A stretch of 64,000 bases of DNA from Methanobrevibacter thaueri (GCF_003111625.1 NZ_MZGS01000028.1:1-64000); one strand, 5' to 3'; positions 43,565-52,364 are shown, counted from the stretch's first letter. Numbers and translations are program-made. The notes: a model not told the origin generated them from the letters alone.

Positions 43565-44153
43565 CGATGATGGTGCTTTATTGCTTTTCACCGGAGCTAA
43601 AATTTTTGATATGTAGGAAAACTCGTTATTCAATGGGGAAGTGTTTGGTGTTTTCACTTCTCCTAAAATATCGTGCATTGAAACCCTTAATGCCTAATTA
43701 AAGGGGGACAAGCCCCCTTTTAATTACCCACGAATGCCAATGCAAACAAAATAAAGTTTACCAAACTTAACCCCGAACCGACCGCTAAAGGGTCGGTTCT
43801 TAAATTTGACAAATTCATCTATTCCAAATCCATAAACTCGGAACAGGGGGACAAGCCCCTGTTCCTCGGACTTGACAAAACAATTATTGTCAGGCCTATA
43901 GTATGGCCTTTCGCTTACGCTCAAGGCGTCCAGTCCTCGCTCACGCTCGGACGGAACATAATCTTTTATTAGTTGTTTACATACACAACCCATATAAGAG
44001 TCGATTGCATCCTATAGTATTGCTCGCCAATTCTATTCACCCAGGCCTCCCACAGATGCCTCCCTTCGGTCGGCATCGGGTCGGCCTGGGCGAATTGGCT
44101 CGCTTATAACATTGGTATGGCAAGGTTGCTCTGGTCTGGAAAATCAATAAATA
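43565..44153. other. Non-coding stretch with dense hairpin array
   Basis: No convincing gene is present; an 89-codon minus frame here is made almost wholly of inverted-repeat arms. Perfect or near-perfect hairpins occur at 43695-43726 (13 bp with a bulge, loop ACAAG), 43754-43768, 43775-43799 (9 bp), 43840-43865 (10 bp), 43873-43892, 43892-43909, 43906-43927, 43933-43952 and 44026-44099. Two neighbouring hairpins share the loop TCGCTNACGCTC with different stems. CCTATAGTAT occurs twice (43895 and 44011). The stretch is visibly richer in G+C than its surroundings. Confidence 0.7.
44026..44099. repeat. 74-nt compound hairpin
   Basis: Three nested perfect stems: GCCAATTC/GAATTGGC (44026-44033 with 44092-44099), CCCAGGCC/GGCCTGGG (44040-44047 with 44083-44090), GATGCC/GGCATC (44055-44060 with 44072-44077). 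The nesting and GC-rich arms are far beyond chance in this AT-rich DNA. Confidence 0.85.
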
Positions 44154-44591
44154 TTATTCTTCTTGTTCTAATTCGCTTTTAATTTCTTCCAATCTGCATA
44201 GCAGGTTATAATATATGTCATTTTTCACACAATAATCTTCCAAATCCCAATCATTACGGGCCATTCTATGAATTTCTGTAAAAACAGTTATTACTTCAAG
44301 GAAATCCAATTTTTCTTTAGTTACATCATAAGAAGTTATTCCATACTTTTTCTTGATTATTTGTACATTATCCGGATACTCGACATCGATAATGTCATAG
44401 ACATATAACAAGGCTGCAAAATCCCTTGGATCCATTTCAGGATAATGTTCTCGATTATTAACATATTCATCAAACATTGGTTTATAGTACAAATAACAAT
44501 CTATGATTTCCAACTTTTCTTCTCTAGTAAAATCAGTTCTGCGTGTTTTTGGAAATTTATAATGTTCAGGGAATTTTATTCTTCGTTTCAT
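44154..44591 (-). CDS. Hypothetical acidic helical protein
   Basis: About 145 residues starting MKRRIKFPEHYKFPKTRRTD. No family is recognised. It is mostly helical, with a basic N-terminus and an acidic C-terminus ending LEEIKSELEQEE. I chose the ATG at 44591 because the upstream in-frame Met at 44624 lacks a ribosome-binding site. It is the only minus-strand gene between the structural genes and is immediately downstream of the hairpin array. Confidence 0.6.
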   Translation of the reverse strand: MKRRIKFPEHYKFPKTRRTDFTREEKLEIIDCYLYYKPMFDEYVNNREHYPEMDPRDFAALLYVYDIIDVEYPDNVQIIKKKYGITSYDVTKEKLDFLEVITVFTEIHRMARNDWDLEDYCVKNDIYYNLLCRLEEIKSELEQEE

Positions 44592-44826
44592 ATTTATCAA
44601 TTTGAACTTATCAACAAATAACATTATTGTGATATTGATATACTGAAATAGCTATTGTAATCGTTAATGTTAATGTTGAATCCTGTTGTACTATCATCGT
44701 AAATGTCCCCACAATATAATCATCTTAAACATAAGTTAATTAAGTAAAAGAAGAAAAAAATAATATGTATATGGATTAAAAGTTTCATAGGAAGAATTTG
44801 AATTGAAGTAAGAGTTGGGTTATAAA

Positions 44827-47403
44827 ATGAACGAATTACAATCACTATCACAAATATTTAATAAGAGGATATTCAGAATACCTGACTATCAACGAGGCTA
44901 TGCATGGCAAGGCCAACAACTTCGTGATTTTTGGGAAGACATAGTTAACCTTCAGCCTGATAGATACCACTACACCGGACTTCTATCACTAAAGAAACTG
45001 AATCAAGAAGAAAGCAGGAAACTAGGCAATGATGATTCATGGCTCCTTGACAGTGGATTTGATGCATACCACATTGTTGATGGGCAACAGAGGCTTACAA
45101 CCTTTGTGATAATGCTTAATGAAATTATCGAATTCACATGCAAATTGCCGGACAATAACGGCAAAAGCGATGATGAGATATATCTTGGATTTGATAATAT
45201 AAGAGACATCAAAGCAAAATACATCAGCAGGAAACGACCGCCAGAGAACCTTATCATCACCTATATGTTCGGTTATGAAAACGACAATCCGAGCGCAGAA
45301 TATCTAAAATACAAAGTGCTCGGTCAGGAGTATGGCGGCACTATCAAAGAGACTTATTATACAAAGAATCTTAAGTATGCCAAAGAGTTCTTCGGGAAAG
45401 AACTCCAGGCGCATTACGAGAAAAAAGGAATAGAAGGAATTAATGATTTGTATCGGAAACTCACATTGAAGCTCATGTTCAATATCCATGAAATAAAAGA
45501 TGACTATGATGTGTTTGTCGCTTTTGAGACTATGAACAACAGAGGTAAGAGACTGACTAATCTCGAACTTTTAAAAAACCGCCTTATTTATTTGACCACA
45601 CTCTACTCAAACGATATATTTGACGAAACAAACAAAATCGCTTTGAGGCAACGTATTAACGAAGCATGGAGTGAGGTATACTATCAGCTTGGAAGAAATG
45701 AGAATAATTTACTTTCCGATGATGAATTCCTTAGAGCTCACTGGATTATGTATTATTCATATTCCAGAAAGCGTGGAGATGACTACATCAAATTCCTATT
45801 AAGAAAGTTCTCGCATAAATCCATTTTCGAGAACATCATTGAAGTTGATCCCGATGAAGAGGAGCCTACAGTTTTAATCTCTAATCAGCAGGACGATGAT
45901 GATATGGAAATAGTTTCATCACAGAAAAGTGTGACAGACGAGTTCCTACAACCTGAAGAAATAATAGATTATGTGAACAGTCTCAAAGAGACTGCAGAGT
46001 ATTGGTATTATACTTTCTATCCGGAAAAATGCTCAGATATAACAGAAGAAGAGCAAGTGTGGATAGAGAAATTGAATCGTATTGGTATCGGATACTTCAG
46101 ACCTATTGTTGCTGTTTCCTTGATTCCAAAGCTTGGATATTCCAAAGATGAGAGAATCACATTCTATAAGGCTGTAGAAAGATTCATATTTATCGCATTC
46201 CGTATGGCAATGTATCAGTCCAGCTATAAGAGTAGCGATTATTATCGTAAAACACGCGAAGTGTACATGGAAAATATGTCTCTTTCTGATGTGACAGAAG
46301 ATCTCATAAATACAACAAATGAAAATGCGGCGGATGCTGTGAGAGTTTTCGTTACAAGAATGAACAAACGGTTTATCTCGCAGGATGGTTTTTATAGTTG
46401 GAGAGAGCTTCGCTATTTCCTATACGAGTATGAGTATTCACTGGCATCAAAGTATAAGCTCGACAAGTTGTCATGGGCTGATTTGACAAAGGTTGTAAAG
46501 GACAAAATTACGGTAGAGCATATTTTGCCTCAGACACCAACAAAACTATACTGGCGTAACAACTTCAGACAGTTCACACCAGAAGAAATTAAGACTCTGT
46601 CCGCATCATTGGGTAATATGTTGCCACTATCTCAGAGCATCAATTCAAAGCTGCAAAATGACAGTTTTGATGACAAAAAGGCCAGAGGATATTCGAATGG
46701 ATGTCATTGTGAAGTTGAAATCTCCAAAGAAGATTCCTGGGATGCAAAACACATTTATGACAGGGGAATGAAACTCCTATCCTTCATGGAAACTCGCTGG
46801 GATTTCAAATTTGAAGACACAAAACAGAAAGAAGAACTGCTCCATATTTCTTTTGTAAACGATGGAAGGGATATACCTCCGGAAATAACTGAGGAGAACA
46901 TTACAGATATTATTATTCCATCAAACGACGAGAATATGGATGCAAGAGATCATGTGACTGCACTTATAATGGGTTGGGCTAGTGTAAAGGATGAGGCTGG
47001 AGAAATACATCTCAATCCAGACCGCTGCACTAAACTTTACACCAGATTCACCACAGATGTTATGAGCGGGATTCTTCCTGACGCTAAGGATGCCAAAAGC
47101 GGTTGGGAAACAAGAAACCATTACTTTTATGAAATTGCTAATACAGATGAAGGAAAACTGTACCTTAAAATGGCTCTTAGCGCCGAGAATATTCCAGATG
47201 ATTTAAAGGTGATTTGCGAAATAATCACAGAGCATTATCCTCCACGGGTGAAGAGGAAAAATTGGAAATGGAGGGTTCCATTTTCTACAAAACTCGTCGA
47301 TGTTAGCAAATCAACAGATGAAGAAGTAATTTGCATACTGAATGACCTATATGCTGAGGCTATGCAGTTTGAAAAACAAGTTGTCGATATCATGAAGGAA
47401 TAA
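44827..47403 (+). CDS. GmrSD-like DUF262/DUF1524 restriction protein with C-terminal extension
   Basis: About 858 residues. The DUF262 nucleotidase-like domain shows RIPDYQRGYAW (17-27) and HIVDGQQRLTT (82-92), then FETMNNRGKRLTNLELLKNR. The DUF1524 HNH-type nuclease follows with TVEHILPQTP and LGNMLPLSQSINSKLQN. This fused GmrS-GmrD layout belongs to type IV restriction of modified (for example glucosylated) phage DNA. About 180 further residues (with GWETRNHYFYEI and WKWRVPFSTK) form an extra domain also seen in other nuclease-type defence proteins. It is intact and preceded by its own AT-rich region. Confidence 0.88.
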   Translation: MNELQSLSQIFNKRIFRIPDYQRGYAWQGQQLRDFWEDIVNLQPDRYHYTGLLSLKKLNQEESRKLGNDDSWLLDSGFDAYHIVDGQQRLTTFVIMLNEIIEFTCKLPDNNGKSDDEIYLGFDNIRDIKAKYISRKRPPENLIITYMFGYENDNPSAEYLKYKVLGQEYGGTIKETYYTKNLKYAKEFFGKELQAHYEKKGIEGINDLYRKLTLKLMFNIHEIKDDYDVFVAFETMNNRGKRLTNLELLKNRLIYLTTLYSNDIFDETNKIALRQRINEAWSEVYYQLGRNENNLLSDDEFLRAHWIMYYSYSRKRGDDYIKFLLRKFSHKSIFENIIEVDPDEEEPTVLISNQQDDDDMEIVSSQKSVTDEFLQPEEIIDYVNSLKETAEYWYYTFYPEKCSDITEEEQVWIEKLNRIGIGYFRPIVAVSLIPKLGYSKDERITFYKAVERFIFIAFRMAMYQSSYKSSDYYRKTREVYMENMSLSDVTEDLINTTNENAADAVRVFVTRMNKRFISQDGFYSWRELRYFLYEYEYSLASKYKLDKLSWADLTKVVKDKITVEHILPQTPTKLYWRNNFRQFTPEEIKTLSASLGNMLPLSQSINSKLQNDSFDDKKARGYSNGCHCEVEISKEDSWDAKHIYDRGMKLLSFMETRWDFKFEDTKQKEELLHISFVNDGRDIPPEITEENITDIIIPSNDENMDARDHVTALIMGWASVKDEAGEIHLNPDRCTKLYTRFTTDVMSGILPDAKDAKSGWETRNHYFYEIANTDEGKLYLKMALSAENIPDDLKVICEIITEHYPPRVKRKNWKWRVPFSTKLVDVSKSTDEEVICILNDLYAEAMQFEKQVVDIMKE

Positions 47404-47406
47404 TAA

Positions 47407-47544
47407 GAGACAGTCATCCATTCTGTATTCCGCGCTACTCCGGATTCGCACACAATTTTCGTGAGGAATCTTCTCGAAGATGGTATGATTCATCAACCGT
47501 TTGATTGTATCACTTGGTTTAGATTCGAATGTTTTGTAGAGTAA
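47407..47544 (+). pseudogene. Possible C-terminal gene remnant
   Basis: After the DUF262 stop, a frame without a start reads SVFRATPDSHTIFVRNLLED, GMIHQPFDCITWFRFECFVE and stops. It looks like the tail of a real protein rather than random AT-rich DNA, but I cannot name the family. Its last codons coincide with the first 29-bp direct repeat beside the methionine aminopeptidase gene. Confidence 0.35.
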
Positions 47545-47553
47545 TATTCAAAA
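47525..47553 (+). repeat. 29-bp direct repeat, left copy
   Basis: TCGAATGTTTTGTAGAG, 4 variable bases, ATTCAAAA. The second copy at 48650-48678 matches at 27 of 29 positions. The pair brackets the methionine aminopeptidase gene. Confidence 0.75.
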
Positions 47554-47609
47554 CTATATAAACTTTATCAAATAAATAATTAATTATTTAGTAAAGAAGG
47601 TAAAAATTT

Positions 47610-48527
47610 ATGATAGAATCTTATATAAAATCTGGGAAAATTGTTTCCAAGATTCGCAGCGAAGCTTCAAAAATGATTACTGATGGGGCTTTGGTTATAG
47701 ACTTAGTAAATTATGTAGAAAGTGAAATTTTAAAATCCGGTGCTGAAATTGCATTCCCATGTAACGTGTCAATAAACGAAATTGCAGCACATTATACTTC
47801 CCCTGCAAGTGATGAAACTAAATTTAAGGCAGGAGACATGGTTAAATTGGATTTAGGTGCAATGGTTGATGGATATATTGCAGATTCTGCTATCACTGTT
47901 GTGGCAAGTGGAAATATTGATGAAAATTACACCCAAGATGAAATTAACTTGCATGAAGAAATAATCGAGGCATCAGATGCTGGTCTTGAAGCTGCAATCG
48001 CAACCGCAAGAGCAGGAATTGAAGTATCAAAAATTGGCGCTGCAGTTCATGAAGCAATTTCAGAATACAAATTAAACCCTATTTTTAATTTAACAGGACA
48101 CAGTCTGGAACAATATAATTTACATGCAGGAATCTCTATTCCAAATTATGACAATAATGATGGCTATATTTTAGAAGAAGGTCAAGCAATAGCTATCGAA
48201 CCATTTGCAACAAATGGCGAAGGCATTGTAAATGACGCTCCCGGCCAATATATCTTCTCATATATTGCAAACAAACCATTCAGAATGAGGAGTACACAAA
48301 AGGTTCTAAAATATATTCAACACAACCACCAATACGTTCCGTTTTCAGGCAGATGGATTACTGACGAGTTTGGCGAGAGAAAAGGAGCGATAGCATTAAA
48401 ACAGTTATCAGATGCCATGGCAATTTATCCATATGCTCCGCAACGTGAAAAGCAAGACTGCTTTGTAAGTCAAAAAGAGCATACCGTAATCATCGAAAAA
48501 GAAGGCTGTACAGTTACAACAATCTAG
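47610..48527 (+). CDS. map: Type II methionine aminopeptidase
   Basis: A 305-residue archaeal-type MetAP2 that removes the initiator Met from nascent proteins. The di-metal ligands are visible: Asp81 in KLDLGAMVDGY, Asp92 in IADSA, His164 in LTGHSLE, Glu197 in AIEPFA and Glu290 in SQKEHTV; His61 in EIAAHYTSP is the catalytic histidine. The length is normal and the frame intact. Its position is odd: it is normally a core chromosomal gene, yet here it lies inside a virus/defence region and between 29-bp direct repeats. TATATAAAC near 47556 is a likely TATA box and GAAGGT a ribosome-binding site. Confidence 0.95.
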   Translation: MIESYIKSGKIVSKIRSEASKMITDGALVIDLVNYVESEILKSGAEIAFPCNVSINEIAAHYTSPASDETKFKAGDMVKLDLGAMVDGYIADSAITVVASGNIDENYTQDEINLHEEIIEASDAGLEAAIATARAGIEVSKIGAAVHEAISEYKLNPIFNLTGHSLEQYNLHAGISIPNYDNNDGYILEEGQAIAIEPFATNGEGIVNDAPGQYIFSYIANKPFRMRSTQKVLKYIQHNHQYVPFSGRWITDEFGERKGAIALKQLSDAMAIYPYAPQREKQDCFVSQKEHTVIIEKEGCTVTTI

Positions 48528-48649
48528 AAGAGATTCACTCTCTTCAAACACCACACTCTCATTTTAAAAAAAATATCCCTCTAAAAATAATTATATAAAT
48601 TAAAATTTCAATGAAAAAAAAGAAAAAAAGAAAGAAGATTTAGTTTAAA

Positions 48650-48678
48650 TCGAATGTTTTGTAGAGAATTATTCAAAA
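48650..48678 (+). repeat. 29-bp direct repeat, right copy
   Basis: TCGAATGTTTTGTAGAG, AATT, ATTCAAAA; offset 1125 bp from the left copy. It lies 21 bases before the Cys-rich small gene, so part of it may act as a promoter region. Confidence 0.75.
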
Positions 48679-48699
48679 TGCATTTTAAGAGGTAAAAAA

Positions 48700-48951
48700 A
48701 TGGATAACATAGTGTTTAAAGATTGTGAATATCGTTTCACTGAAAACAATGAATTATACTGTAAGAACAAAACGGGCACAGACATAACCTGCGATAACTG
48801 CAAAGAAAACATTCACTTGAACTGTGACAACTTCAGTCCGAAAAAAGATTATTGCTTGAAATTTTTCAAGGAAAATATAAGTGAAGTAACTGAATGCCAA
48901 GAAAAAACAGTGTTCAATGATAAAGCATTGTCCCGAAAGTGGAGTAATTAG
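48700..48951 (+). CDS. Small Cys-rich protein
   Basis: An 83-residue protein starting MDNIVFKDCEYRFTENNELY with eight cysteines in CxxC/CxxxxxxxC spacing (YCKNKTG, TCDNCKEN, LNCDNF, YCLKFF), so probably a zinc- or Fe-S-binding small protein. The N-terminal ECEYR-like pattern (KDCEYRF) recalls small archaeal Cys-rich proteins, but I recognise no family. AGAGGT precedes the ATG. It is a single gene. Confidence 0.6.
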   Translation: MDNIVFKDCEYRFTENNELYCKNKTGTDITCDNCKENIHLNCDNFSPKKDYCLKFFKENISEVTECQEKTVFNDKALSRKWSN

Positions 48952-49090
48952 TTATGGTCAATCTTGTCTGAAATGTAATGTTTGTTAGGTATCGAAGTGC
49001 AGGAGAGAACAAAATCCGAATCTTGAATCGTTAATGTTAATAATTATTATATACAAGATATTATCATTGAATTGAATATTGGGTGTTTTT

Positions 49091-49639
49091 ATGGGAAGTA
49101 TTAATGGAATGTCATGTTCGCACTGTGATTTTAAAATAATTCTTGAAGGTATTGATAGCTTCTATGTAGACCATAATACTGATGAACTTATAGAATACAT
49201 ACTATTAATGATGACAAGAATTGATGAAGATAATAAAATGTCCGGACATATTGAGAGAACATATTGTCCTGATTGTGATAAATTAATTAAAACATATATA
49301 ATTGCGGAATCAAAATATTCAGAAGAAGAATCCATAAATAAACTTGAAGAAATAATTAAAAATTCAGATATTAATGATAAAGAACAAATTAAGTTTTATT
49401 CTGGTTTTGAAGGGGAAAAACCAAATAAGTTTATTAAAAAATTCATGAAAAATGAAAATATTTTGTCAATAGTTCTTTATGAGCCTTTTGATGAAAATTC
49501 ATTCTATGAAGACTCTGACAGTAATAGCAAAATTAATTGCCCTCAATGTGGTAAAAGATTATATCGAAATTTTCATGGAATAAAATGTCCAATTTGTGGA
49601 AATTATCTTGATTTTGGATTTAGTGCAATGCTTGATTAA
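49091..49639 (+). CDS. Zinc-ribbon protein, unknown
   Basis: About 182 residues starting MGSINGMSCSHCDFKI. Three CxxC pairs are visible: SCSHC (9-12), YCPDC near residue 62, and a C-terminal ribbon NCPQCGKRLYRNFHGIKCPICGN-like pair (NCPQCGKR then KCPICGNY). The N-terminal CxxC plus the middle CxxC resemble a rubredoxin-like or zinc-finger element. I chose the ATG at 49091; a TTG at 49079 is in frame but weaker. It lies just before the tail-like genes but does not look like a virion protein. Confidence 0.6.
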   Translation: MGSINGMSCSHCDFKIILEGIDSFYVDHNTDELIEYILLMMTRIDEDNKMSGHIERTYCPDCDKLIKTYIIAESKYSEEESINKLEEIIKNSDINDKEQIKFYSGFEGEKPNKFIKKFMKNENILSIVLYEPFDENSFYEDSDSNSKINCPQCGKRLYRNFHGIKCPICGNYLDFGFSAMLD

Positions 49640-49711
49640 CTTTAATTTTGTTTAAAACTAAAATAAACCATTCACCAATAATCTTTTTTTATTACTTTTT
49701 TTATTATATAC

Positions 49712-49738
49712 TTTATATAAAATAGATAATAAAATATT
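49712..49738 (+). promoter_or_regulatory. AT-rich promoter-like repeat, copy 3
   Basis: TTTATATAAAATAGATAATA, then AAATATTA. It matches copies 1, 2 and 4 and lies 24-31 bases before the first tail-like gene, a spacing suited to a nearly leaderless transcript. Confidence 0.55.
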
Positions 49739-49742
49739 AATC

Positions 49743-50930
49743 ATGACATTGCAAAAGAAATTACAAATCAATATTGTCATGAGCAATTACAACCAGAGGA
49801 GCAGTAGCTATTCATCAAGCTATGATTATATCTTCCTGGATAATTTAGCAAGCAGTTCATACTCAAATTATTTCAGAAGTGATTTGAAAAACCTGAAGAT
49901 CAAAACCACTAATGGTACTGAATGTCAATTATTATACCTTCCAGCTTATGGATCACAAGGCGCAGCAATACTTGCAAGAGTTCCTGTTGGCCAAATCTCA
50001 CAAACCACAAAGCTATTGCTGGACGTCTATGATACAGGAACAACCTTCAATAGCACTTTATCAACAGGTAATGAAGTATTAATGTTTGATGCAAATTCTG
50101 ATACATACTCACAATTTTTCATGAATTACTTAGGTTTATCATCAAACAATGACTCAACAGACGGAGGTCATTTCTTAAGAGCCAGATTTGTTCCTAACCT
50201 TGAAGGAACTTCCCCAACTGATTTGTTTACCACATTTGCTTCAGGTCAACCATTAGCCAACAATCGTGTTGTTGTAGCCAGATTCAAATACATTAACGGT
50301 AATGTTTTTGTTAATGATAATGCAACATATCATGGTTCAACCATTGGAGGTATCATGATGCAAATTGATGGAACTCTTTCACCTGATGAGCCTAATGTAA
50401 AAGCTACCGTCAACTATTGGGGCGGAGAAAAAGATTATTGCATGTTCACTGGTGCTAAGACTTTAGTATTAGCCAGTTCATTTGATGCTTACAATCAGGG
50501 AAGTGATGAAGAGGGAAACTGGAAACAATATCATTTTCATGATCGTGTGGGAACAGGAACATCGAATACATCAGATTATCTTGAAGGATTCAGCAGAAAT
50601 AATCCAACTAAAATTTATCAATCCAATTATGCTGAGATTGAAGTTTCTCCAACATTGTATGCTACAACGGACTTTGAAGATTTCAATTATGTTGATTTGA
50701 AATGGATGATGGTATTTCCATCACCATTATTCGCAGCTAATGGAATTCCGCAGGTGACAGTAACAACAAGGGATAAAATGGGCATTCGATTATATAAAGG
50801 AAGTCATGAATATACCAAAGCCTACAAAGGCTCGACGTTAATGTGGAATGCTGATGATAGTGACATGGACGATACTGGACTTCATATTCCAGATAAAATA
50901 ATTAACCATAATTGGGATTGGGTGTTTTAA
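49743..50930 (+). CDS. Virion structural protein (tail/fibre-like), unknown family
   Basis: A 395-residue protein, or about 383 if translation starts at MSNYNQRSS (49779). It is Ser/Tyr/Asn-rich, mostly beta, with KIKTTNGTECQLLYLPAYGS and a GGIMMQIDGTLSPDEPNV segment. The N-terminal part resembles DUF2341-type carbohydrate-recognition modules found in tail or surface proteins. It ends GLHIPDKIINHNWDWVF. It opens the right half of the structural cluster and is followed after 1 base by the next gene. Confidence 0.6.
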   Translation: MTLQKKLQINIVMSNYNQRSSSYSSSYDYIFLDNLASSSYSNYFRSDLKNLKIKTTNGTECQLLYLPAYGSQGAAILARVPVGQISQTTKLLLDVYDTGTTFNSTLSTGNEVLMFDANSDTYSQFFMNYLGLSSNNDSTDGGHFLRARFVPNLEGTSPTDLFTTFASGQPLANNRVVVARFKYINGNVFVNDNATYHGSTIGGIMMQIDGTLSPDEPNVKATVNYWGGEKDYCMFTGAKTLVLASSFDAYNQGSDEEGNWKQYHFHDRVGTGTSNTSDYLEGFSRNNPTKIYQSNYAEIEVSPTLYATTDFEDFNYVDLKWMMVFPSPLFAANGIPQVTVTTRDKMGIRLYKGSHEYTKAYKGSTLMWNADDSDMDDTGLHIPDKIINHNWDWVF

Positions 50931-50931
50931 A

Positions 50932-51708
50932 ATGATTATTGATTATGATGTAAATTCAACAATTGGACATGGCCGTGGATATCCGATAGGCCTTGAACAT
51001 ACAGAGAAAATGGACGTAATAGCTTGTCTTTTAGATGAGGGCGAAAGGACATACGTTAATGATGAACATACGGCTTGGATTTGTTCCAATCAATGTGCAG
51101 TCGGCGACATGGTGACTTTAGACATGTCCTCAACTATGGAACATACAATAGTTAGGAAAGCCCAGGCAGGCGAACTGGCCTTTGGCTATCTATTAGGTAA
51201 AGTCCAGGTTAAAACATCTGGATTAACATTAGTTGCTGTGGCCGTGTTAGGTGATGTATTCAGATTGAAACTCAAAAGGCCAGTAGCTGAAGATATATTG
51301 CCTAATACCAGAATCTACATTGACAGTGACGGTGAATGTAATCCTGTGGAAGGTCATGACTTAAGGTTATTGTCAATCGTTAATCTTCAAAATAATGAGG
51401 ATACTGATTACATTAGAGTTTATCGTCAGATGTCTGAGGTTGAAATGTATCCGGAATCTCAGAACTGTATTGATCTTGGCGATTGTAATTTTGAACAGGA
51501 TGAAATAACTCATGTCGTTAATATGATTGTGCCTTCAGAGTCAAACATCATGGCGCAGGCCAATTATGTCAAGGATGCAGACGGTGTCACCTATTGTGAG
51601 CTTCCTGATGTAGCTATTGTCAATAACGTCCGTTTCGTATGGGAAGACAACAAACTCTACATGGAATGGGAAGGATGTGATGACGGCCAAAATGTATATT
51701 TTATATAA
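50932..51708 (+). CDS. Virion protein with decoration-like N-terminal domain
   Basis: A 258-residue protein. Residues about 55-145 (MVTLDMSSTMEHTIVRKAQA through VLGDVFRLKL to LPNTRIYIDSDGEC) are related to the N-terminal part of the collagen-like protein at 53259 (VPIGIIV through [10 protein letters not shown] to [14 protein letters not shown]). This suggests a shared capsid-decoration or fibre-attachment domain. The C-terminal 90 residues are beta-rich. The start overlaps the end of the preceding gene's ribosome-binding region, so they are co-translated. Confidence 0.55.
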   Translation: MIIDYDVNSTIGHGRGYPIGLEHTEKMDVIACLLDEGERTYVNDEHTAWICSNQCAVGDMVTLDMSSTMEHTIVRKAQAGELAFGYLLGKVQVKTSGLTLVAVAVLGDVFRLKLKRPVAEDILPNTRIYIDSDGECNPVEGHDLRLLSIVNLQNNEDTDYIRVYRQMSEVEMYPESQNCIDLGDCNFEQDEITHVVNMIVPSESNIMAQANYVKDADGVTYCELPDVAIVNNVRFVWEDNKLYMEWEGCDDGQNVYFI

Positions 51709-51748
51709 AATAAATAATAAATAATATAATAAAATATATAATAAAAAA
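51700..51748 (+). promoter_or_regulatory. AT-rich promoter-like repeat, copy 4
   Basis: TTTATATAAAATAAATAATA, then AATAATATAATAAAATATAT. It begins inside the stop region of the preceding gene and precedes the small-protein run. Confidence 0.55.
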
Positions 51749-51774
51749 TATAATATCATAATGAGGTTTATAAC

Positions 51775-51966
51775 ATGACCATAAGGAAACTGGTAGGAAC
51801 TCTGGAAAACAAAGGCCCGTACATTGACCAGTCAACAGGCCACTGGTTTTACTGGAACGGCACTAGATATGTTGATAGTGGCTATCCTTACGCTGTAAAA
51901 CCCATTATTGAATTTAAAATCGAAAATGGAATATTATATTACTCAATTACTTGGGAGGCACAATGA
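51775..51966 (+). CDS. Small virion-associated protein, unknown
   Basis: A 63-residue protein starting MTIRKLVGTLENKGPYIDQS with an aromatic-rich GHWFYWNGTRYVDSGYPYA segment, resembling the short WNG-type repeats of phage tail-fibre or collagen-linked proteins. It overlaps the next small gene by 4 bases (ATGA). GAGGTTT precedes the ATG. Confidence 0.55.
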   Translation: MTIRKLVGTLENKGPYIDQSTGHWFYWNGTRYVDSGYPYAVKPIIEFKIENGILYYSITWEAQ

Positions 51967-52112
51967 AATACATAAAATACTTTGAAACAATCAAAGAGTA
52001 CGAGTCCTGGATGAAAGTAGAAGAAAACGCTGAAGAGGTATACCAAAGCGAAGAAAAGATTTGTGTTGACGGAATAATTCTCAGCCACACATACAAAGAG
52101 GAGGAAATTTAA
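51963..52112 (+). CDS. Small acidic protein (49 residues)
   Basis: Translated by hand: starts MKYIKYFETIKEYESWMKVE and ends HTYKEEEI. The ATG overlaps the stop of the preceding gene as ATGA, and the stop is directly followed by the ATG of the holin-like gene, with that gene's GGAGG site inside it. The tight packing argues that it is real. Function is unknown. Confidence 0.6.
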   Translation: MKYIKYFETIKEYESWMKVEENAEEVYQSEEKICVDGIILSHTYKEEEI

Positions 52113-52364
52113 ATGATTTATGAATTCTTGGAGCGAAACAGAAAGGACATTGACATTTTAACTTCATTTCTTGTTACAGCCATTCCAATTGTCATGCTCT
52201 ATTCAGAAGCATTAGGAATTACTGAAAATACAATTCCTTACTGCATTCTCATGATAATCTTAGGAATAGCTAGTCATTACGCAAGTAGGATAAGGGGTGA
52301 AGGAGATGTTGAAGACGCCAAACAAAAAGCTAAAAGAGTATTGGGATTCCTTGAAGAAAAATAA
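52113..52364 (+). CDS. Holin-like small membrane protein
   Basis: An 83-residue protein with two hydrophobic segments (LTSFLVTAIPIVMLY and IPYCILMIILGIASHYA) and a charged C-terminus (EDAKQKAKRVLGFLEEK). The size, two helices and place in a tail/lysis-type run fit a holin, which permeabilises the membrane at lysis. A second small membrane protein follows. GGAGGAAATTTAA is its ribosome-binding site. Confidence 0.55.
   Translation: MIYEFLERNRKDIDILTSFLVTAIPIVMLYSEALGITENTIPYCILMIILGIASHYASRIRGEGDVEDAKQKAKRVLGFLEEK

Noticed and set aside
43724-43993. An 89-codon minus-strand frame beginning MGCVCKQLIKDYVPSERERG
   Set aside because: It consists mostly of hairpin arms and loops, so its openness follows from the inverted repeats; no domain or ribosome-binding site.
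44659-49041. A 16-bp identical repeat (AATCGTTAATGTTAAT at 44659 and 49026) bracketing the cargo block as attachment sites
   Set aside because: It is short and AT-rich; a few such pairs are expected by chance in 64 kb of this composition, and no integrase is present.
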